DNA of 36,483 nt from Nostoc sp. WHI (GTDB taxonomy: Bacteria; Cyanobacteriota; Cyanobacteriia; Cyanobacteriales; Nostocaceae): NCBI RefSeq assembly GCF_015714725.1, contig NZ_WBKM01000066.1:1-36483 (forward strand), read 5' to 3'. The notes beneath the pieces are model-generated. The model did no database searches. It was not told where the DNA came from and saw nothing but the letters and a program-made list of their open reading frames with translations. Positions 8,591 to 18,039 of this stretch are shown here, piece by piece; the stretch's first letter is position 1, and each line of letters opens with the position of its first letter. A program made the position numbers and the translations under genes.

Positions 8591-9412
8591 ATAAAATTAT
8601 TACGTCTATTTCATGGGATTGTTTAGTTGAGGAAGGTTTGTAAGACTAATTAGTTTAGTCCAAAATTAAATGACTCAATACAATTATATTCCGAGGTTTC
8701 AACTCTTAGAAGTTGCCCTACTTATCTAATTAAATTAAGCCTTTCACAGCTATATGTGTATGTGTAAAGCCCACTAAGCTAAATAACATCTATACTAGGT
8801 AATATTCTATAAGGTTGAGTTTTCTAGCCAGGGTTGTATATACAAGAGTACACATAGAGTAATTCAATATTAAATTGTATTGTTTAAAATTTGAATCAAA
8901 AATACTTAATCTAAATTTATAAAATCTATCTAAAGATATTAATTTTTTTACAAAACTTAGTTCCTTTGGCAATACATATGCAGTAAAAAAAAACCACAAT
9001 ATATAAGGAGATGAAGTTTATCAAATAATTATTTGGACGACCAGAGAATTTTAAAAGGTAAAGCAGAAATATAGAAAGTGCTAAGTAAGTAGGTGAGAAT
9101 AAATCAAAGTAGATTAAGTAATGTAAAAATCTTAAGATGAGTTCGTAGTGTTCGCGTAGCGTCTCGTAGAGAGGGCTTCAGCCCTCAAATTAGGACTAAA
9201 GTCCTTACTACAAACATTGAATTATTCACGCTGCTCTACTTAATCAAGCATTATAGTCTAGATGAAATTTTCAAATTGAAAGGCGAAAAAATTCATGTCG
9301 GGTAACAATTTATTACTCGACATATATTGTGAAGCCATAGCTTGTAATCGGCTGAGACAACTACGGCTAATCTGTCTTTTTGCTCACCCAGATAAAAGTA
9401 CTGGTAAGGATA
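8591..9412. other. Gene-poor spacer upstream of the TamB-like gene
   Basis: An AT-rich gap of about 820 bp. It contains a MITE-like repeat (9109-9246) and, near the end, a 48-codon ATG frame (9295-9441) that overlaps the start of the TamB-like gene in another frame. A minus-strand 69-codon frame (8790-8999) looks like chance AT-rich sequence. Confidence 0.5.
9109..9246. repeat. MITE-like dispersed repeat
   Basis: GATTAAGTA (9112-9120) is repeated inverted as TACTTAATC (9238-9246). Between them are words I recall as common Nostoc repeats: GTTCGCGTAGCGTCTCGTAG (near 9149) and the pair GGGCTTCAGCCCT and AGGACTAAAGTCCT, each a small hairpin. It looks like a nested composite of short repeats. Confidence 0.5.
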
Positions 9413-12400
9413 ATGACGCATTCTCCAAATTCAGAAAATAATCATAAACCATCTAATCGTCGTCTGTGGCTTCTTCTTTTAGGACGTACCAGTTTGGGTC
9501 TGGGTGGGGTTTTGCTGGTTGGAATTATAGTTGGTGCTTGGTGGGCTAGAAGTTATGTATATAAAGATTTAGCACCGTTAGTACAGCAAAATCTCCAGCA
9601 ATTACTTGGGCGTCCAGTAAAAGTAGGGAAAGTTGAACGTTTTTCGCTCTCTAGTCTGAGATTTAGCTCTCTATCGATACCAGCAACTCCCACTGATTCA
9701 GACCAGGTTGTAGCAAAAGCCTTGGATGTGCAGTTTTCGCCCTTGGAGTTGCTCTTAACGCGAAAACTGGCATTAAATGTCACATTAGTTCAGCCCAATG
9801 TCTACATTCAACAAGATCAAGATGGTCGTTGGGTTACTGCTGAAGTTAAGGCTGGAGAAGGAAAAGGTGCTATTCAAACTGAATTGCAAACACTTCAAAT
9901 TCAAGATGGAAATGTGGAGTTGTTGTCAGCGTCCGCACCAACTAAACCGAAAGGCTCAGTAATATTAACTCAAGTCAATGGTGTTGCCAGATTTTCAGAT
10001 CAAAACCAAAGGATTGGTTATGACATGAATGGTCAACTCCCCAGAGGAGGCGCGGTTAAAATCGCTGGTGAGACACAATTAAAAACTCAGCAAACTAGCC
10101 TGAAGCTTCAAACACAAAATTTACAAGCGTCTGATATCAGTCGATTAATTCAGTTACCAATTGCCTTGCAAGCAGGGCGCTTAGATGCTGACTTAGGGGT
10201 TCAGATTCCACCAAATCTGTCAGAAATAGCCGTTACGGGAACTGCGATCGCTAATCAAATAACTGCTAAAATTCAAAATATTCCTCAGCAAGTTTCTAAT
10301 TTTAATGGAAGATTTATATTTCAGGGTCAGACAGTTGCTTTAGAAAATCTGAGTACGAATATTGGCAAAGTTCCCATTCTGGCAAATGGAACAATTAATA
10401 CTCAAACAGGTTTTAATATTTCTGCTCAGATAAAACCAGTTAGTGCGAAAAATATTTTAGATACGCTGAATGTGAATTCACCCGTGGCAGCTAGTGGCGA
10501 AATTCAAGCAAATATTAAAGTACTAGGCCCACTTAAGCAGCCAGTCCTTAGTGGTACCGCAAGTAGCACAAAACCTATTCAAGTTGACCGCGTTGAATTC
10601 AAAACCATCAACACTGACTTTCGTTTGAATGTATCTGAAACTGCATCTCAAATTGACGTTTCTAATTTGAAATTAGTGCCAACAGCAGGCGGTGAAATTA
10701 CAGGTAAAGGTCAAGCTAAACTGGGCGCAAAAAGCAATGTAATATTTAATGTGGAAGCTGAGGGTATATCAGGGGATGTACTGGCACTTAGCTACGGCTT
10801 TACTCCTCCGATCGCAGTTGGAAATATTTCAGCAAAAGCCCAAGTTTCTGGCTCACTTGGCAAACAACCGTTGAAACTTGATATTACCAGTGTTCAGGTA
10901 ACGCCGCCAATAGGGGGGCAAATTACAGCCAGTGGTCAAATTCAACTGGCTCCCCAAGGGCAAGTAGGCGTAGACATTCAAGCTCAAGGTTTACCAGGAA
11001 ATGCGATCGCTCAAGGTTATAATATTTCAACTCCAATTAATATTGGTGGTATATCTGCGAACGCTAAAATTTCTGGCTCACTGGATAAACCCTTAAATGT
11101 AAATGTTGAGCGCGTTCTGGCAAATCCAGAGGTGGGAGGGCAAGTTACAGCCAACGGTCAACTTCAGCTTGCACCAGAAGGTAGGGTATCATTTAATGTG
11201 CAAGCCAAAAATTTACCAGGAGATGCGATCGCTAAAGCGTACAAATCCTCACCCGCCATCACCATTGGGAATGTATCGGCAAATGCCAAGATTTCCGGCA
11301 CTCTGAGCAATCTGCAAACAGTAGCGCGGGTGCAAGCGCCTAGCGCCACCTATCCCACTACAGCAAGAGTTGTTGTTGCTCAACAAGGAGAGAATATCCT
11401 TTTCCCTGATGCAGTTGTGAATGTGGCAGGCGGGACAATTAGAGCTAAAGGTCAGGTTGCACAACAACGCTGGCAAGGAGTTGTCAACGCTTCCCAAATT
11501 CAAGTAAACCGTTTTTCACCACAACTACGAGGACGGCTCAATAGCAATATTCAGTTAGCAGGCACAACGCAATCTTTCCAGCTTGCAGATATTCGCGCCG
11601 CCGGACAAATCCGCCTGTCCCAAGGGGTAGCACTGCTGGCAAAACCGCTTACCGCCCAATTTCAGTGGAATGGACAGCAGATTATCGTTGAAAACGCAAG
11701 TACCCCAGGATTGAGTGCTAATGGTGCGATCGCTATTCAGTCTCCACCAAATGGCGCACCCCAAATTGCCGGATTTAATTTAAATGTACTGGCGCAGAAT
11801 TTCAACTTAAAAAATACAGGCTTTCAAGTTCCTGGTGATGTGGCGTTAGGGGGGCTACTTGATTTTAAGGGACAAGTTGCAGGCACTCCAGATGTTCCGC
11901 AAGCTATTGGCAATATCTGGCTGCGAAATTTCAATGTCAGTGACTTGGCGTTTGACCCAGTTTTAACTGGAAACGTGAAATTTCAAGGGGGACAGGGGGC
12001 AAGTCTGCGATTAGCCGGGAAGCGAGACAGGATTGCACTTAACCTGGGTGCAGATTATCGCCCAACTTCATTTTTAGTTCGGCGGGATGAGGCAGTTACA
12101 ACGGGTAGAACTGAGGGAGATAACTTGCTCATCAACGCCCAACAGTTTCCCATAGCTCTTGTTGGCGGCTTTTTACCTAACAATCAGTTGAAACCTTTGG
12201 CGGGGCAATTATCGGGAAATTTAGTTGTCAATCTAAATAATTATGCAGTTACGGGAGACATTGCGATCGCGCAGCCTCGTGTTGCCAGAGTTGCTGCAGA
12301 TGAATTTCGTGGCAGCATCAATTATGCTGATGGTGCTGCTAGCTTGGCTAATGGTCAATTGCGGATTGCAGACAGCAATATCGCCCTGAGTGGAAATGTG

Positions 12401-14761
12401 CAAACAGGGAATGACCCGCAATTTCAATTTCAAGCTAATTTAGAGCAAACTAAAATCGAGAGACTTTTACAAGCGTTCAATATCTTCGATTTTCAAGACC
12501 TTAGTACCGGGTTGCAGCCTCCGAAGTTAGCTGGAGCAGAAGTACTTAACACTGAGTCTATCAGTTTGCCCAATGCAGATTTAAAAACACAGTTAGCATA
12601 TTTCTCTAATATTGCAGCAGCGATTGCAAAACAACAGCAAGAAGAGAGAAAAGAAGCCCCATCTTTGCCCACCCTTGCAGAATTAACTGGTGCTTTGAGC
12701 GGAGCAATTACAGCTAATGGCTCGTTAAAATCTGGGTTGAATGTCGGCTTTAATTTTCAAGGTGCTAACTGGCAATGGGGTGAATACTCCATTAATCAAG
12801 TCGTTGCTCAAGGCAATTTTGCCGATGGGATCGTCACGCTTTCGCCGTTGAGTGTTGGGATAAATCAAGGATTAGTAGCTTTTTCAGGACAGTTGGGAAC
12901 TGAGCAACTATCTGGAAAGTTGAATGTAGCAAGTCTACCTCTATCACTTTTAGAGCCTTTTATCGAAAAATACCCCATAGATATTACTGGTAAGGTAAAT
13001 GCTGATGCCACCTTAGGAGGTAGTTTACAAGATCCTAGAGTTCAAGGGAAAGTGACGCTGGCGGATGCGACTCTCAACAAGCAACCTGTGCAAACAGGAC
13101 AGGCGAACTTTGATTACAACAAAGCTCGTTTGAATTTTGATGGCACCTTACTAGTGACAGGAACACAGCCAGTTGCAATTACAGGTAGCGTACCAGCTCC
13201 GTTACCTTTTGCCGCAGTGGAACCAGATAGCAATCAAATCAGCATCAACGCCAAAGTTAATAATGAAGGATTGGCACTGTTAAACCTGTTTACCAACAAT
13301 CAAGTCACTTGGGTAGACGGTCAAGGACAAGTGGATTTAAATGTTCAAGGTACTTTAAACGAACCAATTATTAACGGAAACGCCACACTTAATAATGCAA
13401 CTTTTCGCGCTCAAGCCTTAGCTGAACCCCTAACAAATGTCACAGGGACAGCGCTATTTAATGGCAATACACTGAGTGTCCAAGGTATCGAAGGCACGTA
13501 CAATAAAGGGCAAATAAGTGCATCAGGTATCCTCCCAATTTTTGAGCCACAACAAGCCGCAGCGAATCCCCTCACAGTATCAATAGCAGACAAACTGGAT
13601 TTTAAGCTTGCAGAATTGTATGAAGGCGGTGTCAGTGGCGATGTTGTCATTCGCGGAACAGCGCTAAAACCTGTAATTGGTGGAGAGATTCAGCTAAGTG
13701 ATGGTCAGGTGATCATTGGAAACTCTACTGATAAGGCAAAATCAGCAGCCACAACAGAAGCTAACACTAACGTCATCAATAGAGAAGAGGTTGACATACC
13801 TACAGCAGAGAGTAGCGTTAGCCCAGTGACCACACCAGAAAGTAGCACTAGCGCAGTAACTCCACCCAATTTACCTATAGAGTTTGCAGATTTAAAGTTG
13901 ATTCTAGACGACGATATTCGTGTTACTACTGAGTCCCTACTGAGCTTTGTCCCAGGAGGAGCCGCATTGAGTCAGCCCATACTGAACTTTGAGGCGAAAG
14001 GCGACCTGACGATCAATGGTACTTTAGCCAAGCCCCTCCCTGAAGGAGTGATTCGTCTAACAGGAGGACGACTTAGTATATTTTCCACTGAGTTTGCCTT
14101 GGCACGGGGCTACGAACAAACTGCGCGGTTTATTCCAAGTCAAGGACTTGACCCTACTTTGGATGTTCGACTTACCGCAATTGTACCGGAAGCATCGGCA
14201 AGAAATAGTCAAATTTTGGAATCACCATTGTCTGCTGAAGTCAGCGATGTTTCTGCTACTAACTTTGGTACTTTACGTACCGTTCGTGTTCAAGCAAGAG
14301 TTAACGGGCCAGCTAGTGAATTGGGCGAAAATCTGGAACTGACGAGTCAACCGAGCCGTAGTAAGGGAGAAATAGTTGCTCTGCTGGGTGGCTCGATTCT
14401 GAATTCTTTTGGTCAAACAAATGCAACACAAGGGTTGACTAATTTCGCTAGCTCTACCATTTTAGGTGGTTTACAAGGAACTATTACTGCGATCGGACAG
14501 GCTGTTGGTTTCAGCGAATTTCGGATATTTCCCACTCCTGCTACTAATGAAACAGCAAGAGCTTCAATTCTGAATTTATCAGCTGAGGGTGTGTTTAATA
14601 TTAATAGAAATTTATCTGCCTCTTTATCGCGGGCTTTAGCTACAGATGAGTCTTTGCGTTACAATGTCCTCTATCGACTCAACGACGAAATTTTGATGCG
14701 AGGCTCAACTAATTTGGGGGATGAAAATCAATTCTTAGTTGAGTATGAAACCCGATTTTAG
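9413..14761 (+). CDS. tamB: TamB/TIC236-like translocation and assembly module protein
   Basis: A 1782-residue envelope protein. A basic N-terminus with one membrane anchor (LWLLLLGRTSLGLGGVLLVGI) is followed by an AsmA-like start, a very long beta-rich region, and the C-terminal DUF490/TamB domain (from about residue 1480) ending in Phe (VEYETRF). TamB-type proteins span the periplasm between inner membrane and an Omp85 partner and move lipids or help outer-membrane protein assembly; TIC236 is the plastid relative. Nt 10690-11320 encode three imperfect repeats of about 74 residues (GGQITASGQIQLAP... to ...NAKISGSL). ATG at 9413 is preferred over TTG at 9380 because AAGG lies just upstream. 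An acidic Ser/Thr-rich linker (about 1445-1480) precedes the last domain. No Omp85 gene is adjacent. Confidence 0.9.
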   Translation: MTHSPNSENNHKPSNRRLWLLLLGRTSLGLGGVLLVGIIVGAWWARSYVYKDLAPLVQQNLQQLLGRPVKVGKVERFSLSSLRFSSLSIPATPTDSDQVVAKALDVQFSPLELLLTRKLALNVTLVQPNVYIQQDQDGRWVTAEVKAGEGKGAIQTELQTLQIQDGNVELLSASAPTKPKGSVILTQVNGVARFSDQNQRIGYDMNGQLPRGGAVKIAGETQLKTQQTSLKLQTQNLQASDISRLIQLPIALQAGRLDADLGVQIPPNLSEIAVTGTAIANQITAKIQNIPQQVSNFNGRFIFQGQTVALENLSTNIGKVPILANGTINTQTGFNISAQIKPVSAKNILDTLNVNSPVAASGEIQANIKVLGPLKQPVLSGTASSTKPIQVDRVEFKTINTDFRLNVSETASQIDVSNLKLVPTAGGEITGKGQAKLGAKSNVIFNVEAEGISGDVLALSYGFTPPIAVGNISAKAQVSGSLGKQPLKLDITSVQVTPPIGGQITASGQIQLAPQGQVGVDIQAQGLPGNAIAQGYNISTPINIGGISANAKISGSLDKPLNVNVERVLANPEVGGQVTANGQLQLAPEGRVSFNVQAKNLPGDAIAKAYKSSPAITIGNVSANAKISGTLSNLQTVARVQAPSATYPTTARVVVAQQGENILFPDAVVNVAGGTIRAKGQVAQQRWQGVVNASQIQVNRFSPQLRGRLNSNIQLAGTTQSFQLADIRAAGQIRLSQGVALLAKPLTAQFQWNGQQIIVENASTPGLSANGAIAIQSPPNGAPQIAGFNLNVLAQNFNLKNTGFQVPGDVALGGLLDFKGQVAGTPDVPQAIGNIWLRNFNVSDLAFDPVLTGNVKFQGGQGASLRLAGKRDRIALNLGADYRPTSFLVRRDEAVTTGRTEGDNLLINAQQFPIALVGGFLPNNQLKPLAGQLSGNLVVNLNNYAVTGDIAIAQPRVARVAADEFRGSINYADGAASLANGQLRIADSNIALSGNVQTGNDPQFQFQANLEQTKIERLLQAFNIFDFQDLSTGLQPPKLAGAEVLNTESISLPNADLKTQLAYFSNIAAAIAKQQQEERKEAPSLPTLAELTGALSGAITANGSLKSGLNVGFNFQGANWQWGEYSINQVVAQGNFADGIVTLSPLSVGINQGLVAFSGQLGTEQLSGKLNVASLPLSLLEPFIEKYPIDITGKVNADATLGGSLQDPRVQGKVTLADATLNKQPVQTGQANFDYNKARLNFDGTLLVTGTQPVAITGSVPAPLPFAAVEPDSNQISINAKVNNEGLALLNLFTNNQVTWVDGQGQVDLNVQGTLNEPIINGNATLNNATFRAQALAEPLTNVTGTALFNGNTLSVQGIEGTYNKGQISASGILPIFEPQQAAANPLTVSIADKLDFKLAELYEGGVSGDVVIRGTALKPVIGGEIQLSDGQVIIGNSTDKAKSAATTEANTNVINREEVDIPTAESSVSPVTTPESSTSAVTPPNLPIEFADLKLILDDDIRVTTESLLSFVPGGAALSQPILNFEAKGDLTINGTLAKPLPEGVIRLTGGRLSIFSTEFALARGYEQTARFIPSQGLDPTLDVRLTAIVPEASARNSQILESPLSAEVSDVSATNFGTLRTVRVQARVNGPASELGENLELTSQPSRSKGEIVALLGGSILNSFGQTNATQGLTNFASSTILGGLQGTITAIGQAVGFSEFRIFPTPATNETARASILNLSAEGVFNINRNLSASLSRALATDESLRYNVLYRLNDEILMRGSTNLGDENQFLVEYETRF

Positions 14762-14849
14762 ATTATAGTTATTTTCCAGAGTTATTATTAACGGGACTTA
14801 AATATAAGGAATATCAATAGATTATGGGAGTGCAGCTTCAGCAATAAAA

Positions 14850-14881
14850 ATGGTACGTTAGGCAAAGCCATAACGCACCAT
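14850..14881. terminator. Hairpin between convergent tamB-like and lysS genes
   Basis: Imperfect stem ATGGT-A-CGTTA...TAACG-C-ACCAT with an inner GGC/GCC pair, in the 142-bp gap between two convergent genes. The position suggests a two-way terminator. The GGTACGTTA...TAACGCACC pattern is also a common Nostoc repeat. Confidence 0.5.
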
Positions 14882-14903
14882 ACTGTTGATAGCACTTACT
14901 ATC

Positions 14904-16589
14904 TCAACTCAATTGTTCAAACTTAAATTTCCCTTTAATAAACTTGTTAAAATATTGACCTTTAGATGGTGCATTGTCTAAGTCTTCCTTGACACTAAGA
15001 GGTACTTTGAAATACTCGTAAACACTTCCACTATCAAATTCAATAGTCAGTGTTTGAGTTTTTGGATCATAGCTAAATTGCTTAATAACGCTGCCTTCAG
15101 GCTTGAGTAACGGAAAGGCGATCGCATCCCGAATACTGGCACAATCAGTTAATAACATTACCAACCGATCAATCCCAATCCCTAAACCACCAGTAGGTGG
15201 CATACCGTATTCAAGGGCTGTCAAAAAGTCTTCATCTACACCTTGGGCTTCTAAGTCGCCAGCAGCTTTTCTTTCAGCTTGGGCTTCTAAGCGTTCTCTT
15301 TGCTCGATGGGATCGGTAAGTTCTGAGAAGCTGTTGCCAGTTTCTCGCCCGACAATAAATAACTCAAATCTTTCCACCAAACCAGGTTGAGAACGGTGCG
15401 GTTTTGCTAGGGGCGAAATTTCTACAGGGTAATCAATTACAAAGGTAGGTTGAATTAAATTGGCCTCTACCTTCTCTTCAAAGGCTAAATTTAGTAACTT
15501 ACCAATTGATTGGGCTTCATCTATACCAGGAATACCTGCATTTTTACTTGCTGTTTTTGCTTCTTCTAAAGTTTGGAACGAATTGAAATCTAATTCCGTA
15601 AATTCTTTAACTAAATCGTGCATTGTCACCCGCCGCCAAGGTGGTGTTAAATCGATAGGTTCCCCTTGGTAGGTGATTTGCAATGTACCGAGTACCTCTT
15701 GGGCGACAGTGGTAATAATCCCTTCAGTCAGCGCCATCATATCGTTGTAGTCGGCGTAGGCTTGGTAAAGTTCAATCGTCGTAAATTCGGGATTATGGCG
15801 AGTTGAAATTCCCTCATTGCGGAAAACTCGCCCCAATTCAAACACCTTTTCAAAACCACCCACAATCAACCGCTTAAGATGGAGTTCTGTGGCAATTCGC
15901 AGATACAATTCCATTTCTAAGGTGTTGTGGTAGGTGATAAATGGACGTGCATCTGCACCCCCAACTTCACTTTGCAAAACAGGCGTTTCAATTTCTAGAA
16001 AATCCCGTTGTTCTAAATAGCGACGAATACCGGCAGTAATTTGAGCGCGACGGCGAAAAGTTTGCCGCACTTCCGGGTTAACAATCAAGTCAACGTAACG
16101 CTGACGGTAGCGCTTGGCAACATCCGTTAATCCATGCCACTTGTCGGGTAGAGGCAACAGGGATTTAGTGAGGATAGTATATTGTTTAACGTAAACAGAT
16201 AACTCGCCCTTTTCAGTCCGTTTAATAGTGCCTTTGGCTCCCAGGATGTCACCCGCATCTGTAAGTTGCTTCAGGTGATTGAAGGCATCAGCATCAATAT
16301 CTGCCATGCCTTCTTGGATGCGATTTTTATCTAAATAAAGCTGAATTGTGCCGGTTTCATCTTGCAAGGTGAAGAAAGCCAATTTACCGAAAACGCGACG
16401 CGCCATAATGCGTCCGGCTATAGCAACTTCTAAATCAACTTCTTCACCACTGGGTAAATCGGCAAATCTTTCTTGCAACTGCGCTGCATGATGGGTAGAT
16501 TCCCAACGATAGGCATAGGGGTTAGTTCCTAACTGCTTAAGTTGTTCTACTTTCTCTAGCCTGGCGGCACGGATATCTTCTTCCGACAT
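14904..16589 (-). CDS. lysS: Lysyl-tRNA synthetase, class II, with C-terminal KTSC domain
   Basis: A 561-residue cytoplasmic enzyme that charges tRNA-Lys. It has an N-terminal OB-fold anticodon-binding domain (about 55-150), class II motif 1 (around [18 protein letters not shown]), motif 2 ([18 protein letters not shown]) and motif 3 ([14 protein letters not shown]). The last 60 or so residues (from about [18 protein letters not shown]) are a KTSC domain, a small module named for its fusion to lysyl-tRNA synthetases, so the enzyme is longer than the usual 500 residues. Start ATG at 16589-16587; stop TGA at 14906-14904. The upstream region carries a 108-bp tandem array. Confidence 0.97.
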   Translation of the reverse strand: MSEEDIRAARLEKVEQLKQLGTNPYAYRWESTHHAAQLQERFADLPSGEEVDLEVAIAGRIMARRVFGKLAFFTLQDETGTIQLYLDKNRIQEGMADIDADAFNHLKQLTDAGDILGAKGTIKRTEKGELSVYVKQYTILTKSLLPLPDKWHGLTDVAKRYRQRYVDLIVNPEVRQTFRRRAQITAGIRRYLEQRDFLEIETPVLQSEVGGADARPFITYHNTLEMELYLRIATELHLKRLIVGGFEKVFELGRVFRNEGISTRHNPEFTTIELYQAYADYNDMMALTEGIITTVAQEVLGTLQITYQGEPIDLTPPWRRVTMHDLVKEFTELDFNSFQTLEEAKTASKNAGIPGIDEAQSIGKLLNLAFEEKVEANLIQPTFVIDYPVEISPLAKPHRSQPGLVERFELFIVGRETGNSFSELTDPIEQRERLEAQAERKAAGDLEAQGVDEDFLTALEYGMPPTGGLGIGIDRLVMLLTDCASIRDAIAFPLLKPEGSVIKQFSYDPKTQTLTIEFDSGSVYEYFKVPLSVKEDLDNAPSKGQYFNKFIKGKFKFEQLS

Positions 16590-16723
16590 GGTAACGAACT
16601 TTCAGGGGGCAAGATTAATTATAGATGCTGCAAAAGTTGAGAATAAGAGATATTTGCACTTTGCAGATTATAGTATCGCCTAAAAGTGATGTGCAATCGC
16701 TTCTTGTACTAAAGCTGTCAGTG

Positions 16724-17096
16724 CGATCGCGTAGCCCACCTTCGCCTAGAGTTCCGCAGGAAACGTATCATTTCTTTACAATGACTTTCATCCAAGCGAT
16801 CGCTCTTTGTATTAAACTAAGCTGTTAGTGCGATCGGGTAGCCCGCCGTTTGCGTAGCGTTACGCAGGAAATGTATCATTTCTTTACAATGACCTTCATC
16901 CAAGCGATCGCTCTTTGTATTAAACTAAGCTGTTAGTGCGATCGGGTAGCCCGCCGTTTGCGTAGCGTTACGCAGGAAAGGTATCATTTCTTTACAATGA
17001 CTTTCATCCAAGCGATCGCTCTTTGTATTAAACTAAGCTGTTAGTGCGATCGCGTAGCCCGCCGTTTGCGTAGCGTTACGCAGGAATGCGATCGCG
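16724..17096. repeat. Tandem array of a 107-108-bp unit, about 3.5 copies
   Basis: Units start at 16724, 16831, 16939 and 17047 (spacing 107, 108, 108), the last partial. Each holds a HIP1-like CGATCG start, a short palindromic repeat (GCCGTTTGCGTAGCGTTACG), the words GTATCATTTCTTTACAATGA, and a full HIP1 octamer in CAAGCGATCGCTCTTTG. Copies 2 and 3 are nearly identical, which points to recent expansion; copy 1 is more diverged. It is not CRISPR: no unique spacers. Confidence 0.92.
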
Positions 17097-17236
17097 CATT
17101 TCATCATCCTCAACACCCATACAAAAAACATATTTGATTTTCTGGCGGGATGAGAAAGATGAAACAGTTAATAGTAACGCTTTAAGCCGTAGGCTTATCC
17201 AAACCGTAAGCAGAGTGTGAGAGTTGAGGAGGTATC

Positions 17237-17261
17237 AATCACTCAATCTTCTTGAGTGATT
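17237..17261 (+). other. Perfect 10-bp stem hairpin
   Basis: AATCACTCAA (17237-17246) and TTGAGTGATT (17252-17261) around a TCTTC loop, preceded by a Shine-Dalgarno-like GAGGAGG. No T tract follows. It sits 270 bp upstream of the 17532 gene and could be an RNA element or an inverted operator. Confidence 0.45.
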
Positions 17262-17531
17262 AACGGTCAGTAGCCAGATTCATCAATCCTTTAAGGAAAT
17301 GTAACAGAAATATATGAAGTTTTGTTACACAATGCGTAATTATTACTAGCCAAGCTGATGTCATAGTTATGGGAGTTCGCAAGAGCGTTAGAAACCTAAT
17401 GCTTTCGTGACACTCTAGACTATATATCCTTGATTCCTTTGTTGCCAAAGTGTACTAATTGAAGTCAGGTTAATTTAGTACATTACAAGATAAGTTCACA
17501 CATTTACCAATCTGCAAAGAGAGCAAAATTC

Positions 17532-17867
17532 ATGGAATCTCAAACAGTACAGTCAACTATAGATGCTCAAATATTACAGCAGGTACAAGACGAGATTCAG
17601 CGGGAAATAACTGAGATACTGGAGAATTCTAACTTCCACAAGGTACTCGAAAAGCATTCTATATCAGGAGACAAAGTTCTTAAAATTCAGTTTCAGTGCA
17701 GTATCAATCTAAATAAAGTTCAAGATAGTAATGCTATTGATAATAAACAAGCCAATAAATTTTTGACAGAAATTTCAGGAAGACCAGGACAGGAATTAGT
17801 GCTAGTGACAAAATCATTGTGTATCCCTTGCCCTACAAACCAAAGTCTTAAAGGCTGCTTTTGCTGA
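17532..17867 (+). CDS. Small protein with helical N-terminus and Cys-rich C-terminal tail
   Basis: 111 residues, unrecognised. The first half is acidic and helical (DAQILQQVQDEIQREITEIL, then LEKHSISGDKVLKIQF), followed by a variable Asn/Asp-rich stretch, a Gly-Arg-Pro-Gly (83-86), and a tail KSLCIPCPTNQSLKGCFC with four cysteines (97, 100, 109, 111) ending at the stop codon. A further Cys is at 56. The plan of leader-like acidic helix, small-residue hinge, then short Cys/Ser/Thr-rich tail resembles ribosomally made peptide precursors, but no modifying enzyme is nearby; a metal-binding or disulfide tail is equally possible. No signal peptide. Start ATG at 17532 has a weak GAGAG upstream. A very strong hairpin follows. 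Confidence 0.6.
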   Translation: MESQTVQSTIDAQILQQVQDEIQREITEILENSNFHKVLEKHSISGDKVLKIQFQCSINLNKVQDSNAIDNKQANKFLTEISGRPGQELVLVTKSLCIPCPTNQSLKGCFC

Positions 17868-17905
17868 AGGATGTAGTCTTTACACAGTAGCTAAGAACCT
17901 CATCC

Positions 17906-17941
17906 AAGTGAGTATAAAAATACCAATTTTTATACTCACTT
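17906..17941 (+). terminator. Perfect 16-bp stem hairpin after the Cys-tailed protein gene
   Basis: AAGTGAGTATAAAAAT (17906-17921) pairs without mismatch with ATTTTTATACTCACTT (17926-17941) around the loop ACCA. It lies 38 bp after the stop of the 17532 gene and about 100 bp before the next gene. The inner stem has an A5/T5 run, so it could act as a terminator in either direction. Confidence 0.7.
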
Positions 17942-18039
17942 ATTTAGGCTGTATAGATCATCTCACAGGATCATTATCCTAATTAGTAATGAGCAGTAAT
18001 TTACTAAACTATTGTTTTTTTCGTGCGAATTATATAATA

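Larger units (their letters stand above)
16590..17531. other. Divergent spacer between lysS and the 17532 gene
   Basis: A 942-bp gap that must hold both promoters. It is dominated by the tandem array at 16724-17096. The remainder (17100-17531) has a strong hairpin (17237-17261) and otherwise no recognisable gene. Confidence 0.6.

Noticed and set aside
8790..8999. 69-codon minus-strand frame
   Set aside because: Very AT-rich, no start signal, no recognised motif; chance frame.
9295..9441. 48-codon upstream frame overlapping the tamB-like start
   Set aside because: Weak start context and no recognisable product; overlap with the start could allow translational coupling but nothing supports it.
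16724..17096. CRISPR array
   Set aside because: Whole 108-bp units repeat; there are no variable spacers between short constant repeats and no cas genes.
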